From: Janthinobacterium agaricidamnosum NBRC 102515 = DSM 9628
Lineage (GTDB): Bacteria > Pseudomonadota > Gammaproteobacteria > Burkholderiales > Burkholderiaceae_D
Reading direction: 5' to 3'
Assembly (NCBI RefSeq): GCF_000723165.1
Contig: NZ_HG322949.1
Span: 3,190,782 to 3,254,781, forward strand
DNA: 64,000 bases
Positions 36,924 to 46,257 of this stretch are shown here, one piece after another. The stretch's first letter is position 1. Every line of letters begins with the position of its first letter. A program made the translations under genes and the position numbers. Below the pieces are notes generated by a model. That model had not been told where the DNA came from. It did not search any database and saw only the letters and a program-made list of their open reading frames with translations.

Positions 36924-37685
36924 ATGATACTTAATCCGCGCCAGCGCCGGCTGCTGGAAGTTGTACGTTCGCAAGTCACCATGTCGGTCGAGGAACTGGC
37001 CCAGCAACTGGGCGTGACGCCGCAAACCGTGCGCCGCGATGTGAAGCATATGGAACAAGCGAAGCTGCTGGCGCGCTATCACGGCGGCGTCGGCTTGCCG
37101 TCATCGGTGGAGAACATCGATTACAGCCAGCGCCAGACCATGAACAGCGGCGCCAAGCGGCGCATCGCCAGCGCGGTGGCCAGCCATGTACCGCATGGAT
37201 GTTCCTTATTGATTAATATCGGCACCACCACCGAAGAGGTGGCGCGGGCGCTGGCGCGTCACCAGGGCTTGCATGTGGTGACCAATAATTTGAATGTGGC
37301 GGCGATCCTGGCCGACAATCCGGCCTGCGAAGTGATCGTCGCCGGCGGCGTGGTGCGCGGGCGCGACCGCGGCATCGTCGGCGAGGCGACCATCGACTTT
37401 ATCCGCCAGTTCAAGGTCGACATCGGCATCATCGGCATTTCCAGCATCGATGAAGACGGCAGCCTGCGCGACTTCGACGCGCGCGAAGTGAAGGTGGCGC
37501 AAGCGATCATCGAACAATCGCGTGAAGTCTGGCTGGTCGCCGACCGCGATAAATTCGGCCGCAAGGCGCTGGTGCGGATGGCCGACCTGCGCCAGATCGA
37601 CCGGCTGTTTACCGACGCGCCGCCACCGGACCTGTTTGCCCAGGTACTGCGCGACGCGCAAGTAAACGTCATCATCGCCAACTGA
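36924..37685 (+). CDS. glpR: DeoR-family repressor of glycerol genes
   Basis: 253 residues. The N-terminal helix-turn-helix is the DeoR signature (TMSVEELAQQLGVTPQTVRR, then DVKHMEQAKLLARYHGG). The sugar-phosphate sensor domain follows (INIGTTTEEVARALARH, NNLNVAAIL, GGVVRGRDRGIVGEAT). In E. coli glycerol 3-phosphate releases GlpR from DNA. Its place next to glpD makes the assignment firm. Confidence 0.93.
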   Translation: MILNPRQRRLLEVVRSQVTMSVEELAQQLGVTPQTVRRDVKHMEQAKLLARYHGGVGLPSSVENIDYSQRQTMNSGAKRRIASAVASHVPHGCSLLINIGTTTEEVARALARHQGLHVVTNNLNVAAILADNPACEVIVAGGVVRGRDRGIVGEATIDFIRQFKVDIGIIGISSIDEDGSLRDFDAREVKVAQAIIEQSREVWLVADRDKFGRKALVRMADLRQIDRLFTDAPPPDLFAQVLRDAQVNVIIAN

Positions 37686-37697
37686 GCCACCTCATTC

Positions 37698-37748
37698 AAT
37701 GTAATCGTTACCAAACGATGACGCGCCAGCAAATGTAATCGTTACCAA
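37698..37748 (+). repeat. Two direct 17-bp repeats with GTAA-n3-TTAC dyads
   Basis: AATGTAATCGTTACCAA occurs at 37698-37714 and 37732-37748, a 34-bp period (about three helical turns). Each copy contains GTAATCGTTAC, a short dyad that resembles LacI-family operators. No LacI-type gene is present in the window. Confidence 0.55.
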
Positions 37749-37797
37749 CTCAGCAACGCAACGAATAAATCATTCGCACCAATTACATCACCGACGT

Positions 37798-37916
37798 GAA
37801 AATTATTCATGAAGGATGACATCGATCATGCTCAAATAAATCAACTCTGCAGACAAAATCGGGATGCGGGAAAAAACCTCGCTGCGTCCCGCAATGCTTG
37901 TTCATGAATATTTTTC
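37798..37916. repeat. Distant inverted repeat around TTCATGAA
   Basis: GAAAATTATTCATGAA (37798-37813) and TTCATGAATATTTTTC (37901-37916) are reverse complements at 15 of 16 positions, 87 bases apart. Confidence 0.45.
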
Positions 37917-38400
37917 AGGTAATATGACGTTTTTTCACAACAAATAACAATGTTTTTTCTAGTATCGTTCGCATGAAAAAAATCGGCATGTACAACATAT
38001 CTTCATTCTGTACACCCGGCTATTTCGCCGAAATACGCGTTGTTGCAGGCAAATTACTATATCCAATAAGCAATATCCCTACGTGAAAATGAAATAGTTC
38101 TGTGCTTACACAATATTATATGTTATTATTGATACAACATGATTAATATTTTTATCTTGCTATCCGCTGCGATATATTGTCTTATTAGCAGTGGCAAGTA
38201 TTTTATTCCATGAATTTAGTAAAATGTTATTGAGTATTTGTATCGCGTGAAATCTGCAATTCAACCGACCCTTGACTTTGGTTTTCTCGGAAACCAATAT
38301 GTAGAAATCACGTCGCCAGAATGTCCCCAATCAATGTACTGATGGCAAGCACGTCCAGGCCCCAACCATGCCTAGCGTGCTGTTTAGTGAAGGAAGAAAA

Positions 38401-38934
38401 ATGAGCACCAACTTTAATACCGTAAGATTGCCGTTCCCGACCCGCGCCGAGATGTCCGAGGATTCGTATCAGGATCCAAGCGGAAACCCGGTCAGCGAAC
38501 TGGAATCCCATTTGGGCTACTGGCTGCGTTTCGTGTCCAACCACGTGTCGCAAGGCTTCCAGAAAAAAGCCGAAGCCAATGGCGTCACCGTTTCCGAATG
38601 GGTGGTGCTGCGCGAAATGTACCGCCTCGGCTGCACTTCCCCCAGCGTGCTGGCGCAAGTGGCAGGCATGAGCAAGGGCGCGGTCTCGAAATTGATCGAC
38701 CGCCTCGAAAGCAAGGGCCTGGTCAGCAAGGCCATCCTGCTGGCTGACCGCCGCCAGCATTCGATCGACCTGACCAGCGAAGGCCAGGAACTGGTACCGG
38801 TATTGGCGCGCCTGGCGGACCAGAACGATGAAGACTTCTTTGGCAAATTGCCGGAACAATTACGCAGCGATTTGCAGGCGGCCATGAAAGAAGTGGTACG
38901 CTCGCATCACTTGAAAAACGTGCCGCTGAATTAA
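38401..38934 (+). CDS. MarR-family transcriptional regulator
   Basis: 177 residues from the ATG at 38401 (AAGGAAG upstream). A 35-residue N-terminal extension precedes the winged helix: LGYWLRFVSNHVSQGFQKKA, VLAQVAGMSKGAVSKLIDRL as recognition helix, and ADRRQHSIDLTSEG as the wing. Such regulators bind small phenolic or oxidant signals as dimers. The nearest genes give no clear target, and the AT-rich region before it may be its own control region. Confidence 0.85.
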   Translation: MSTNFNTVRLPFPTRAEMSEDSYQDPSGNPVSELESHLGYWLRFVSNHVSQGFQKKAEANGVTVSEWVVLREMYRLGCTSPSVLAQVAGMSKGAVSKLIDRLESKGLVSKAILLADRRQHSIDLTSEGQELVPVLARLADQNDEDFFGKLPEQLRSDLQAAMKEVVRSHHLKNVPLN

Positions 38935-39114
38935 ACGACCGGCGTGAAACGGCCGGCGCCCCACGCTGGCCGCGCGCGCGTCGCCACGGTCACGGGTCGG
39001 TAAAGTTGCTGAATTTACCGATAGGAAAGTGGCGTCCGTATGGCCCGCATACCGCGATACTATCGCCATACTATCGGCACACCTTTGTTCGCTTCATGCC
39101 ACCGGCCTGACAGG

Positions 39115-41892
39115 TCAGGCCAGCTGGTCCAGCTCAATCACGTCAAAGCCGTCGCGCCCCGCATTCTTGGCGTTATACAGCGCGCGGTCTGCGCTATCGA
39201 GCAATTGTTCGGCGCTGACCCTGGCGGTCGCCGCGCCGGCATGCAGGATCACCACGCCAATGCTGGTGGTCACGCCGAGCGGGCCGGAAGCCAGCTCGAA
39301 TGGCCGGTGCATGGTGTCGATGATTTTCGCGGCGATCAGGCGCACTTCGGCGACGCTTTTGACATGCTCGAAAATAATCACGAATTCATCCCCGGCCAGC
39401 CTGGCCACCAGGTCGGTCGAGCGCACGCTGCGCACCAGCCGCGCGGCAAATTCTTTCAGCACTTCATCACCGGCATGATGGCCGAGACTGTCGTTAATCG
39501 CCTTGAAGCGGTCGATATCGAGGTAAGCCAGCGTCAGCGGATGCGCATCCTGATACGCGCGCTGCAGGCTGGCCGCCAGCCGCTCATCGAACTTGCGGCG
39601 GTTGGCGATGCCGGTCAGCGTATCGGTGGCGGCCACCGATTTCAAGGCCGACTCGACCGCCTTGACCTTGGTGATTTCATGGATCAGGCCATACACGCCG
39701 GCCACCACGCCGTTTTCCTGGATGTCGGGCACGTAGACGGTCTGAAATTCGCGGGTCAGGCCGTCCTTGTCGATCGAAAATTCATATTCGACTTCCTCGC
39801 CCTGGAAGGCCCGCTCCAGGTGCCGCTTGCGGGCATGATAGGCCTCCGCGCCGTACACATCGCTCAGCTTCCTGGACAACATGTCTTGCGGCGCCACGCC
39901 GAACCATTTTTCAAACGTCGCGTTACTGAACTGCAAGCGGTGTTCCGGGTCGATATACACGATCACCACCGGCATATGGTCGGTGATCAGTTTCAGGCGT
40001 TTTTCGCTGGCGGCCTGGCGTAGTTCGGCCTTGCGGCGGTCGCTGATATCGAGTCCCAATACATAAAAACCGGCCACGCTGCCGTCGGCGCCGAGGTCGG
40101 GGATGTAATCGAACATGAAATACTCTTCCGGACAGCCGATTTGCGTCCCCTGGCGCTCGAAATGGACACGCTCGCCGCGCAGGGCGGCCGTCATTTGCGG
40201 CGCCACCGACGCATAGCCTTTCTCGCCGATCACCTCGGACACCGGCTTGCCGACCATAGCGTGCGGCTCGATATCGAAGATCTGCCGGTAATGCACGTTT
40301 GAAAATTGATAACGCAAGTCGCTGTCGATATAGGAAATCAGCGCCGGCATTGCGTCGGCGATGGTGCGCGCGCGTTTTTCGCTGGCCGCCAGCCGTTTTT
40401 CATGAATCAGCCGGTCGGAAATGTCGCGCAGGAAGGCGGTGCTGAAACACAGGCCGTCGTGCGTCACCACGCCCATCGAAATTTCCACCGCTATCGTATG
40501 GCCGTCGCGGTGCACTGCCTCGGCGCGGATCTGACGCGACGACAGGCTGGCCTGGCCAGCCATGCGGAACCAGCTGGCCATGTCGTGGTCTGCGCCATCC
40601 TGCGCCATGCCCGGACCGATCAGCGCGCCGATTTCGGTGCCGATCGCCTGTTCCCGGCTCCAGCCGAATTTTTCTTCGGCTTCGCGGTTCCATTCGGTGA
40701 TGCGACCCTGTTCGCTGATCCCGATCACCGCATCCGGCGCCTGTTCCAGGATGCTGCGCAACAAGGCGTCGCCGTGCCGGGTTTGCAGCTCGGCCTGTTC
40801 CCGCTCGTCGACCAGCGCATGGAAAGCCCGGCTCAATTCACCGATCTCGTCTTGCCGTTCGATTTGCAGCACGTCGATGCCGCGCTGCTGGCGGCGAATC
40901 TGGACGATATGCTTGCGCAAGGTTTCCAGCGGCTGCAGCAAATGCAGGATCACATGCCAGCCAGCCACGCCGGCCAGCGCGGCCAGCAAGATCGCCGCCA
41001 GCACGCCATTGCCGCGCATTGCATACAGCGGCTGGAATGCTTCGTCGGCCGGATACACCGACGCCAGTATCCAGTCCGCCGAGGTGATCCGCTTGTAGGC
41101 GAACATCGCGTTGACGCCCTGCGTCCGCCCCGCGGTCCAGCCCTCGAAACCGTTCATTGCCGCATGGGTCGCGGCGCTGACGGCGCCATGCGCCTCGATC
41201 GGCTGCAGGATGCGCGACTTGTCCGGGTGCTCGACCAGGATGCCGCCGCTGGTCATGATGAAGATGTAGCCGCTCTTGCCCGGCTTTAAGGGATCGAGCT
41301 TGGCGAGGAAATCCGGTTCGCGCAAGTTGACGCTGCCGGCGAGCACATAGACGACCTTGCCGGCGGCGTCGAAGACAGGCTGGGTGATCACCACCAGCGG
41401 CATGCCGGAATAGCTGCCATTCATCGGCGCCGAAATCACGCCAGCCTTGCGGGCCAGCGTATCCTCGAAATAAGGCCGTTCCCTCAAGTTCAGCGTAGCG
41501 CCGGAAACGGACTTGATCGCATGCTTCATGGTGGCGACCAGGTCGCCGTTGACGGCGATCACGGCGACATTGAAAAACTGATCGCGCAAGCTGCCTTGCC
41601 GCGCAAGATAACGCCCGATCGGCGCCGCGCCATGCAAGTCCAGCGCCGTCATGCTGTCGGCCAGCACCCGTAAGACTTGCTGCTTTGACTTCAGCTCCTG
41701 GTCGATGAAGGCGGCGGTACTCGACAGCGCCACATACTGCTGGCGCCCGATCACTCCGCGCATGTCGCGCTCGGCCAGCATCAGGGTCAACAGGCTGACC
41801 ACCAGGATGGCCGTCAATACCAGTAAAAATACCACGCTGGCCATGCGCACCTTCAGACTGGAAGGTGGAAGCCTGGCAAAAAAGGATGTCAT
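39115..41892 (-). CDS. Large membrane diguanylate cyclase: dCache-HAMP-PAS3-GGDEF
   Basis: 925 residues from the ATG at 41892. Membrane helix at about 15-38, periplasmic double Cache sensor to about 290 (LNLRERPYFEDTL, GYIFIMTSGGILVEHPD), a second helix at about 300-322, HAMP, then three PAS domains (ILEQAPDAVIGISEQGRITE; AMPALISYIDSDLRYQFSN; DHMPVVIVYIDPEHRLQFSN) and a GGDEF domain with DTLTGIANRRKFDERL. The catalytic motif is AGDEF (833-837), a variant found in active enzymes, with an RSTD inhibitory site five residues upstream. No EAL domain follows, so it is a synthase only. Confidence 0.9.
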   Translation of the reverse strand: MTSFFARLPPSSLKVRMASVVFLLVLTAILVVSLLTLMLAERDMRGVIGRQQYVALSSTAAFIDQELKSKQQVLRVLADSMTALDLHGAAPIGRYLARQGSLRDQFFNVAVIAVNGDLVATMKHAIKSVSGATLNLRERPYFEDTLARKAGVISAPMNGSYSGMPLVVITQPVFDAAGKVVYVLAGSVNLREPDFLAKLDPLKPGKSGYIFIMTSGGILVEHPDKSRILQPIEAHGAVSAATHAAMNGFEGWTAGRTQGVNAMFAYKRITSADWILASVYPADEAFQPLYAMRGNGVLAAILLAALAGVAGWHVILHLLQPLETLRKHIVQIRRQQRGIDVLQIERQDEIGELSRAFHALVDEREQAELQTRHGDALLRSILEQAPDAVIGISEQGRITEWNREAEEKFGWSREQAIGTEIGALIGPGMAQDGADHDMASWFRMAGQASLSSRQIRAEAVHRDGHTIAVEISMGVVTHDGLCFSTAFLRDISDRLIHEKRLAASEKRARTIADAMPALISYIDSDLRYQFSNVHYRQIFDIEPHAMVGKPVSEVIGEKGYASVAPQMTAALRGERVHFERQGTQIGCPEEYFMFDYIPDLGADGSVAGFYVLGLDISDRRKAELRQAASEKRLKLITDHMPVVIVYIDPEHRLQFSNATFEKWFGVAPQDMLSRKLSDVYGAEAYHARKRHLERAFQGEEVEYEFSIDKDGLTREFQTVYVPDIQENGVVAGVYGLIHEITKVKAVESALKSVAATDTLTGIANRRKFDERLAASLQRAYQDAHPLTLAYLDIDRFKAINDSLGHHAGDEVLKEFAARLVRSVRSTDLVARLAGDEFVIIFEHVKSVAEVRLIAAKIIDTMHRPFELASGPLGVTTSIGVVILHAGAATARVSAEQLLDSADRALYNAKNAGRDGFDVIELDQLA

Positions 41893-42206
41893 ATCGATCA
41901 AGACTTTGGTAGGGGGCAACTGCCTTGCTTGCAGAGTGCAATCAATTGCTGGCAAGCATGTTACCAAATTGCATCGAGGCAAAGTAAAGCGGGATCAATT
42001 ATTCTGCGGGATCGCCGCGAAAGCAGGCTCAACTGTGGCGGGCGCGCCACCACGGCGGGTTTGCGGGCAATGGGACGGTCTGGATCAGCAGGACTGGATA
42101 ATAATAATTACAATAATACAAAATATCTTTTTATCTTCATCAAAAAACAAGCAAGCCCCCCGGACTGTCATGGTTTGCGTCGCCGATGGCGTAGTCGCTG
42201 GATGTT

Positions 42207-42767
42207 TCAGCCATGACGCAAGGCCAGATGCCGATACAGCATGCGGGTGCTGTCTTGCAGCGTGCCGGCGCCAGTATCGAGCACCAGCGCAGGCGATAGC
42301 GGCGCTTCGTAGGGCGCGGAAATACCAGTGAATTCGGCGATCCGGCCGGCGCGGGCCTTGGCGTACAAGCCTTTGACATCGCGCGCTTCGCATACCTCGA
42401 GCGGGGTGCTGACATGCACTTCGATGAAATTGCCGGCGCCGACAATTTCCTCGGCCAGCGCGCGGTCTGCGCGGTACGGCGAAATGAAGGCGGCGATCAC
42501 GATCAAACCGGCGTCGTTCATCATGCGCGCCACTTCGGCGCTGCGGCGGATGTTTTCCTTGCGGTCTTGTGGCGAAAAGCCGAGGTCGCGGTTCAACTGG
42601 CGGCGCAAGTTGTCGCCATCGAGCACATAGGCCGCGCGGCCTGCGTCGCGCAGCATTGTTTCCAGCGCATAGGCGATGCTCGACTTGCCGGCGCCGCTCA
42701 AGCCGGTCAGCCAGACCGTGGCCGGACTAATGTTGGCGACCTGATCATCCTGCTGTTTTCCTGTCAT
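42207..42767 (-). CDS. cysC: Adenylylsulfate (APS) kinase
   Basis: 186 residues from the ATG at 42767 (AAAGGGGATGGC upstream). P-loop GLSGAGKSS (22-30), then DGDNLRRQLNRDLGFS, RRSAEVARMM and FISPYRADRA, all CysC hallmarks. It makes PAPS from APS and ATP. No cysND or reductase genes are next to it, so it may supply PAPS for sulfotransferases or polysaccharide sulfation rather than assimilation; that is inference. Confidence 0.9.
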   Translation of the reverse strand: MTGKQQDDQVANISPATVWLTGLSGAGKSSIAYALETMLRDAGRAAYVLDGDNLRRQLNRDLGFSPQDRKENIRRSAEVARMMNDAGLIVIAAFISPYRADRALAEEIVGAGNFIEVHVSTPLEVCEARDVKGLYAKARAGRIAEFTGISAPYEAPLSPALVLDTGAGTLQDSTRMLYRHLALRHG

Positions 42768-43266
42768 GCCATCCCCTTTTGTTGTCTCCGGCAGTGCGCC
42801 GGAACGGCGCGCGTGAATGGAGGAAATCATACTGCAAGGTGGATATGCGGTGTCTGGTTCTTTGCGAAAATCGGGCACATGATGGATGGTGGAAACGAGC
42901 ACAATGGCGACGATTTCCGGTCGATTTGATGGTTCAGTACGGCAACAGGAAACGGCGATTTTACTGAGACTTTTTAGTTTGAATCTCTCGAATCGTCACA
43001 GCGACAGGCCTTTCGCTTTTTTATTTTTCACGCGATTTTTTACTGTTGACTTTTCGGCAAACCAGTAGCAATACTCAACGCAGGCCGGCATCAGTATTCA
43101 ACTTGCGCGGTGCGTGATTCCCGTCATCGAAGCAAGTTTCTCTTGCTGTAGTTTATTTGATCTACCTCAGTTGCCAGTCATTCAGTCGTTGTCATTTCAA
43201 TTCACCGTCGCATCCTGTCAGACTTGGGGTGCGACTGCCCTCTTTCTAACATGAGAAGGATAGGAA
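42768..43266. other. 499-bp intergenic leader before the oxidase/maturase operon
   Basis: AT-richer than its surroundings. A possible promoter is TTGACT (43046-43051), 18 bases, AATACT (43070-43075), which would leave a 180-base 5' leader. Nothing else is supported. Confidence 0.35.
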
Positions 43267-44844
43267 ATGCGAGCTGCACAGATCAGGCGTCATCTCGGCG
43301 CATCCACCAGCCAGTTGCCGCGCACCGGCACCGAACACGGACTGCCGCAAAACCCGAACCTGCTATTCGGCGTCACGGCCGACGGCGCCACGACCAGCCA
43401 GGCGCCGCTGCTGAACCTGGAATTCTCACCGCGCGACTACATCGCCTACCTGCTGTCGATTGACGCGGAAATCGAGCACTGTCTGATGGTGCAATACCTG
43501 TACGCCGCCTACTCGCTGGGCGGACCGCAAGTGCCGCAAGCGTATCGCGACGTGGTGCGCAACTGGCAGGAAGTCATTCTCGGCATCGCCAAGGAAGAGA
43601 TGGGCCATTTGATCTCGGTGCAGAATTCCTTGCGCCTGATCGGCGCGCCGCTGCACCTGGAACGCGAAGACACGCCGTGGGACGTGCCGTTCTACCCGTT
43701 CCCGTTCATGCTGGAACCGCTGACGCTCGATTCGCTGGCCAAGTACGTGTACGCCGAATCGCCGGTCGGCTGGGATGGCGGCGAGCTGGGCGACGAAATC
43801 CGGCTGCGCGTGCACGCGCAAACCTCGACCCCGCACCAGGTCTCGGAATTGTTCAATACCCTGATCCCGCTGGTGGCCGATCCCGACTACCTGCCCGACG
43901 ACGCGTTCGACCCGGCCACCTATCCGGCCCAGGCCGATTTCGCCGAATGGGGCCGCGGCTACCAGGGCGGGCAGCGCGGCAATACCGGCGGCGTGCGGCC
44001 GGCGCAAACCCCGGACGTGCTGGTGAAACCGCAAACCTGCCGCGACGACATGGTCGAAGCATTAAAGGCCATCGCCGAACAGGGCGAGGCGACCACCGGC
44101 GCGGTGGCGTCGCACTTTGTGCGCTTCCTGCGTATCTATGTCGAGATGCGCGAATTGACCGAACAAGTGCCGCTGCATGCCGGCGAGTGGGAAGCGGCGC
44201 GGCCCACCGGCTATACCGATGACAAATGGCGGTCGGTGCAGCCGCACAGCAAAATCAGCTTGCAGGGCGGCGTCAGGCACGCGGCCCACTGGGCGCCGGC
44301 GCGCAAGGTCGCCATCAATCCGTATGTGTCGCTGGACCCGGACCTGGAGCCGGAACTGGGCGGCGGCGCGACCCGCATCACCGATCCGCAATCGGCGCTG
44401 TGGGCCACGCTGCTCAATCTGCGCTACCGCATGCTGCTGACCTACCTGATCCATAGCTTCACCTTGTACGGCGGCTTGAACGCGGCCGGCCTGATCACGC
44501 CGCGCGGCACCATCGTCAACGCCACTTTCGGCGAAATGTACAACCTGCGCGCGATTTCCGACATCCTGACGCAATCGCCGCTCTCGGCCACCGATCCCGA
44601 CGCCGGTTACGCCGGTCCGCCGTTCCAGATGCCGTACACGCTGAACAGTCCGTTCGGCGAAAAGAACCGCTGGCGCGGCCACCTGGACTTGCTGACCGCG
44701 GCCGAAAGCCTGGTCGAGGCGCTGCTGCTGGTCGCGCCGCCATCGCGCCACGCTTACCTGGCGTCGATGCGCGAATCGGACCAGAACATGAAGCAGCTGG
44801 CGCGACGCATCCTGTCCGGCAGCATCGATACCGCCTTGATCTAG
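43267..44844 (+). CDS. VioB-type ferritin-like domain protein
   Basis: 525 residues; AAGGATAGGAA precedes the ATG. Residues 56-135 match the ferritin-like C-terminal domain of VioB/RebD (iminophenylpyruvate dimer synthase type). The first helix is SIDAEIEHCLMVQYLYAAYS (E68, E70, H71) and the second IAKEEMGHLISVQNSLRLIG (E110, E111, H114), giving the E/ExxH metal or haem-site pattern. Helices continue to the end (RMLLTYLIHSFTLYGGLNA). VioB couples two indolepyruvate imines in violacein synthesis but is about 1000 residues with an extra N-terminal half, which is absent here. This protein likely binds iron or haem and acts on an imine or amine product of the neighbouring oxidase. That function is inferred. 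Confidence 0.7.
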   Translation: MRAAQIRRHLGASTSQLPRTGTEHGLPQNPNLLFGVTADGATTSQAPLLNLEFSPRDYIAYLLSIDAEIEHCLMVQYLYAAYSLGGPQVPQAYRDVVRNWQEVILGIAKEEMGHLISVQNSLRLIGAPLHLEREDTPWDVPFYPFPFMLEPLTLDSLAKYVYAESPVGWDGGELGDEIRLRVHAQTSTPHQVSELFNTLIPLVADPDYLPDDAFDPATYPAQADFAEWGRGYQGGQRGNTGGVRPAQTPDVLVKPQTCRDDMVEALKAIAEQGEATTGAVASHFVRFLRIYVEMRELTEQVPLHAGEWEAARPTGYTDDKWRSVQPHSKISLQGGVRHAAHWAPARKVAINPYVSLDPDLEPELGGGATRITDPQSALWATLLNLRYRMLLTYLIHSFTLYGGLNAAGLITPRGTIVNATFGEMYNLRAISDILTQSPLSATDPDAGYAGPPFQMPYTLNSPFGEKNRWRGHLDLLTAAESLVEALLLVAPPSRHAYLASMRESDQNMKQLARRILSGSIDTALI

Positions 44845-44850
44845 GAGTCC

Positions 44851-46257
44851 ATGATGCCGATACTCGAATTAAGAATCTTGCCGCCGCTGGCGATTGCCCG
44901 CCTCGGCGCCGCCGACGAAGCACTGGAAGCGTTCGACCTGGAAGCCGATCCGGACCATCCGCTGGACTACCGCCGCATCGTGCCGCGCACCAGCTTTGAA
45001 GTCGATACCGACAGCGGCAGGATCGTGCGCGCCTACCTGCCGGAAAAAATCCGCTTCAAGGACGAGAATAAAAAGGTCAGGCCGGTCGCGCCGTTTCTCG
45101 AAGTGTATGCGCGCACCAGCGAACTGCCGGAACAATTGCAGCCGCTGACGGTGGCCTTGCTGGAACAGCAGGGCCAGGCCCTCGACAATTTGCACTGGGA
45201 AGTGGAACTGGGCAACATCAAACTGTTCCGCCGCACCGGCAACAAGGAAGACCAGATCCACGCCAGGCTGTCCGGCCTGAAAGACCACAGCCGCCATGCG
45301 CTGCTGGGCTCGTGTACCAACTTCTTGCCCGGCAAAGTCCTACCGCTGGGACACGTGCAATTCATCGCGCCGACCGATGAATTCCCCGAAATCCGCCTGC
45401 GCTACACGCCGGCCGGCGGGCTGGTCTACGGCAGCCGCATGGAACGGCTGGTGCCCGATCAAAACGGCGTGCCCAGGCTGACCCCGGACCCGATCATCGA
45501 TAACGAGGCGCTGGTGTTGTACAACCCGGAGAAGGACTGGCTCGGTTATACCGAAAGCACCGGCCCGGCGCTGACCAATCCGGCCGGCATCTACGCCGGT
45601 TATGCCGACCAGGATGGCAACCAGGTCAGCTGGGGCTACCTGGATGATGAATGCGACGGTGTGGTGCGGGTATTCCTGACGCTGGCCGACAGCAGCGTGC
45701 TGTCGGCCCATAGCACCATCGGCGCCGGCCCGCCGGCCTACGCGCCCGATACGCTGCCGGTGCGGGTGGTGTCCGACGAGCTGGAACAGTTGCTGTACGG
45801 TCCCGAAGTCGACGCCGACAGCGTCTCGCTGGACGAGGCCACCGAACTGGTGCTGCGCGCGCTGGAAACCGTGCGCCTGATGAACACGGCGGTGATGAAC
45901 GGCAATCCGGTGAACGGCCGGCTGAACGTCGCCAGCACCATGGTACGCCAGAATACCAACGACTTCGAACGCTACTACGAACCGATCGCCGCCAGTGCGC
46001 TGGTCGACAACCTGGCCTTGCGCGCCTTGCACGAGCGGGTCTTCAGCGCGCTGTCGGCCGGCGGCGCGCCGTGGTTCGCCCAGGTGATGCGCCAGCCGGA
46101 AGAAATCGGCGACCTGTCGTCGACCGCGCTGCGCAAGATGCCGGCGCTGATGCGCGGCGCGGACGGGCGCAGCCTGACGTTGACCCGGCGCCATATCGAC
46201 ATGGTGGTCAAGGCCGCCCGGAATGCGATGTTTTCGAACCCAGCAGGAGAACAATGA
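44851..46257 (+). CDS. LodA/GoxA-like protein, N-terminal half (split oxidase subunit)
   Basis: 468 residues. AGGAG overlaps the upstream stop, six bases before the ATG. The N-terminus ILPPLAIARLGAAD resembles the conserved IxPxIGIARVG start of LodA/GoxA quinoprotein oxidases, and NLHWEVELGNIKLFRR resembles their WTVHLANKKA-type strand. Later YLDDECDGVVRVFL and GAGPPAYAPDTLPVRVVSD follow the DDxSDGPV...PPDFAP pattern. The stretch that in LodA carries the cofactor residues is missing and is found in the next gene instead. So this looks like half of a split LodA-like oxidase, without a signal peptide. The family link is by motif pattern; there is no alignment behind it. Confidence 0.55.
   Translation: MMPILELRILPPLAIARLGAADEALEAFDLEADPDHPLDYRRIVPRTSFEVDTDSGRIVRAYLPEKIRFKDENKKVRPVAPFLEVYARTSELPEQLQPLTVALLEQQGQALDNLHWEVELGNIKLFRRTGNKEDQIHARLSGLKDHSRHALLGSCTNFLPGKVLPLGHVQFIAPTDEFPEIRLRYTPAGGLVYGSRMERLVPDQNGVPRLTPDPIIDNEALVLYNPEKDWLGYTESTGPALTNPAGIYAGYADQDGNQVSWGYLDDECDGVVRVFLTLADSSVLSAHSTIGAGPPAYAPDTLPVRVVSDELEQLLYGPEVDADSVSLDEATELVLRALETVRLMNTAVMNGNPVNGRLNVASTMVRQNTNDFERYYEPIAASALVDNLALRALHERVFSALSAGGAPWFAQVMRQPEEIGDLSSTALRKMPALMRGADGRSLTLTRRHIDMVVKAARNAMFSNPAGEQ

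Larger units (their letters stand above)
37686..38400. other. 715-bp AT-rich intergenic region with repeats, no gene seen
   Basis: Much richer in A and T than its neighbours, especially 38080-38260. It holds a pair of 17-bp direct repeats (37698-37748), a distant inverted repeat (37798-37916) and a short hairpin (TGCGGGA/TCCCGCA at 37865-37895). No reading frame with codon bias is seen on either strand. Confidence 0.5.
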
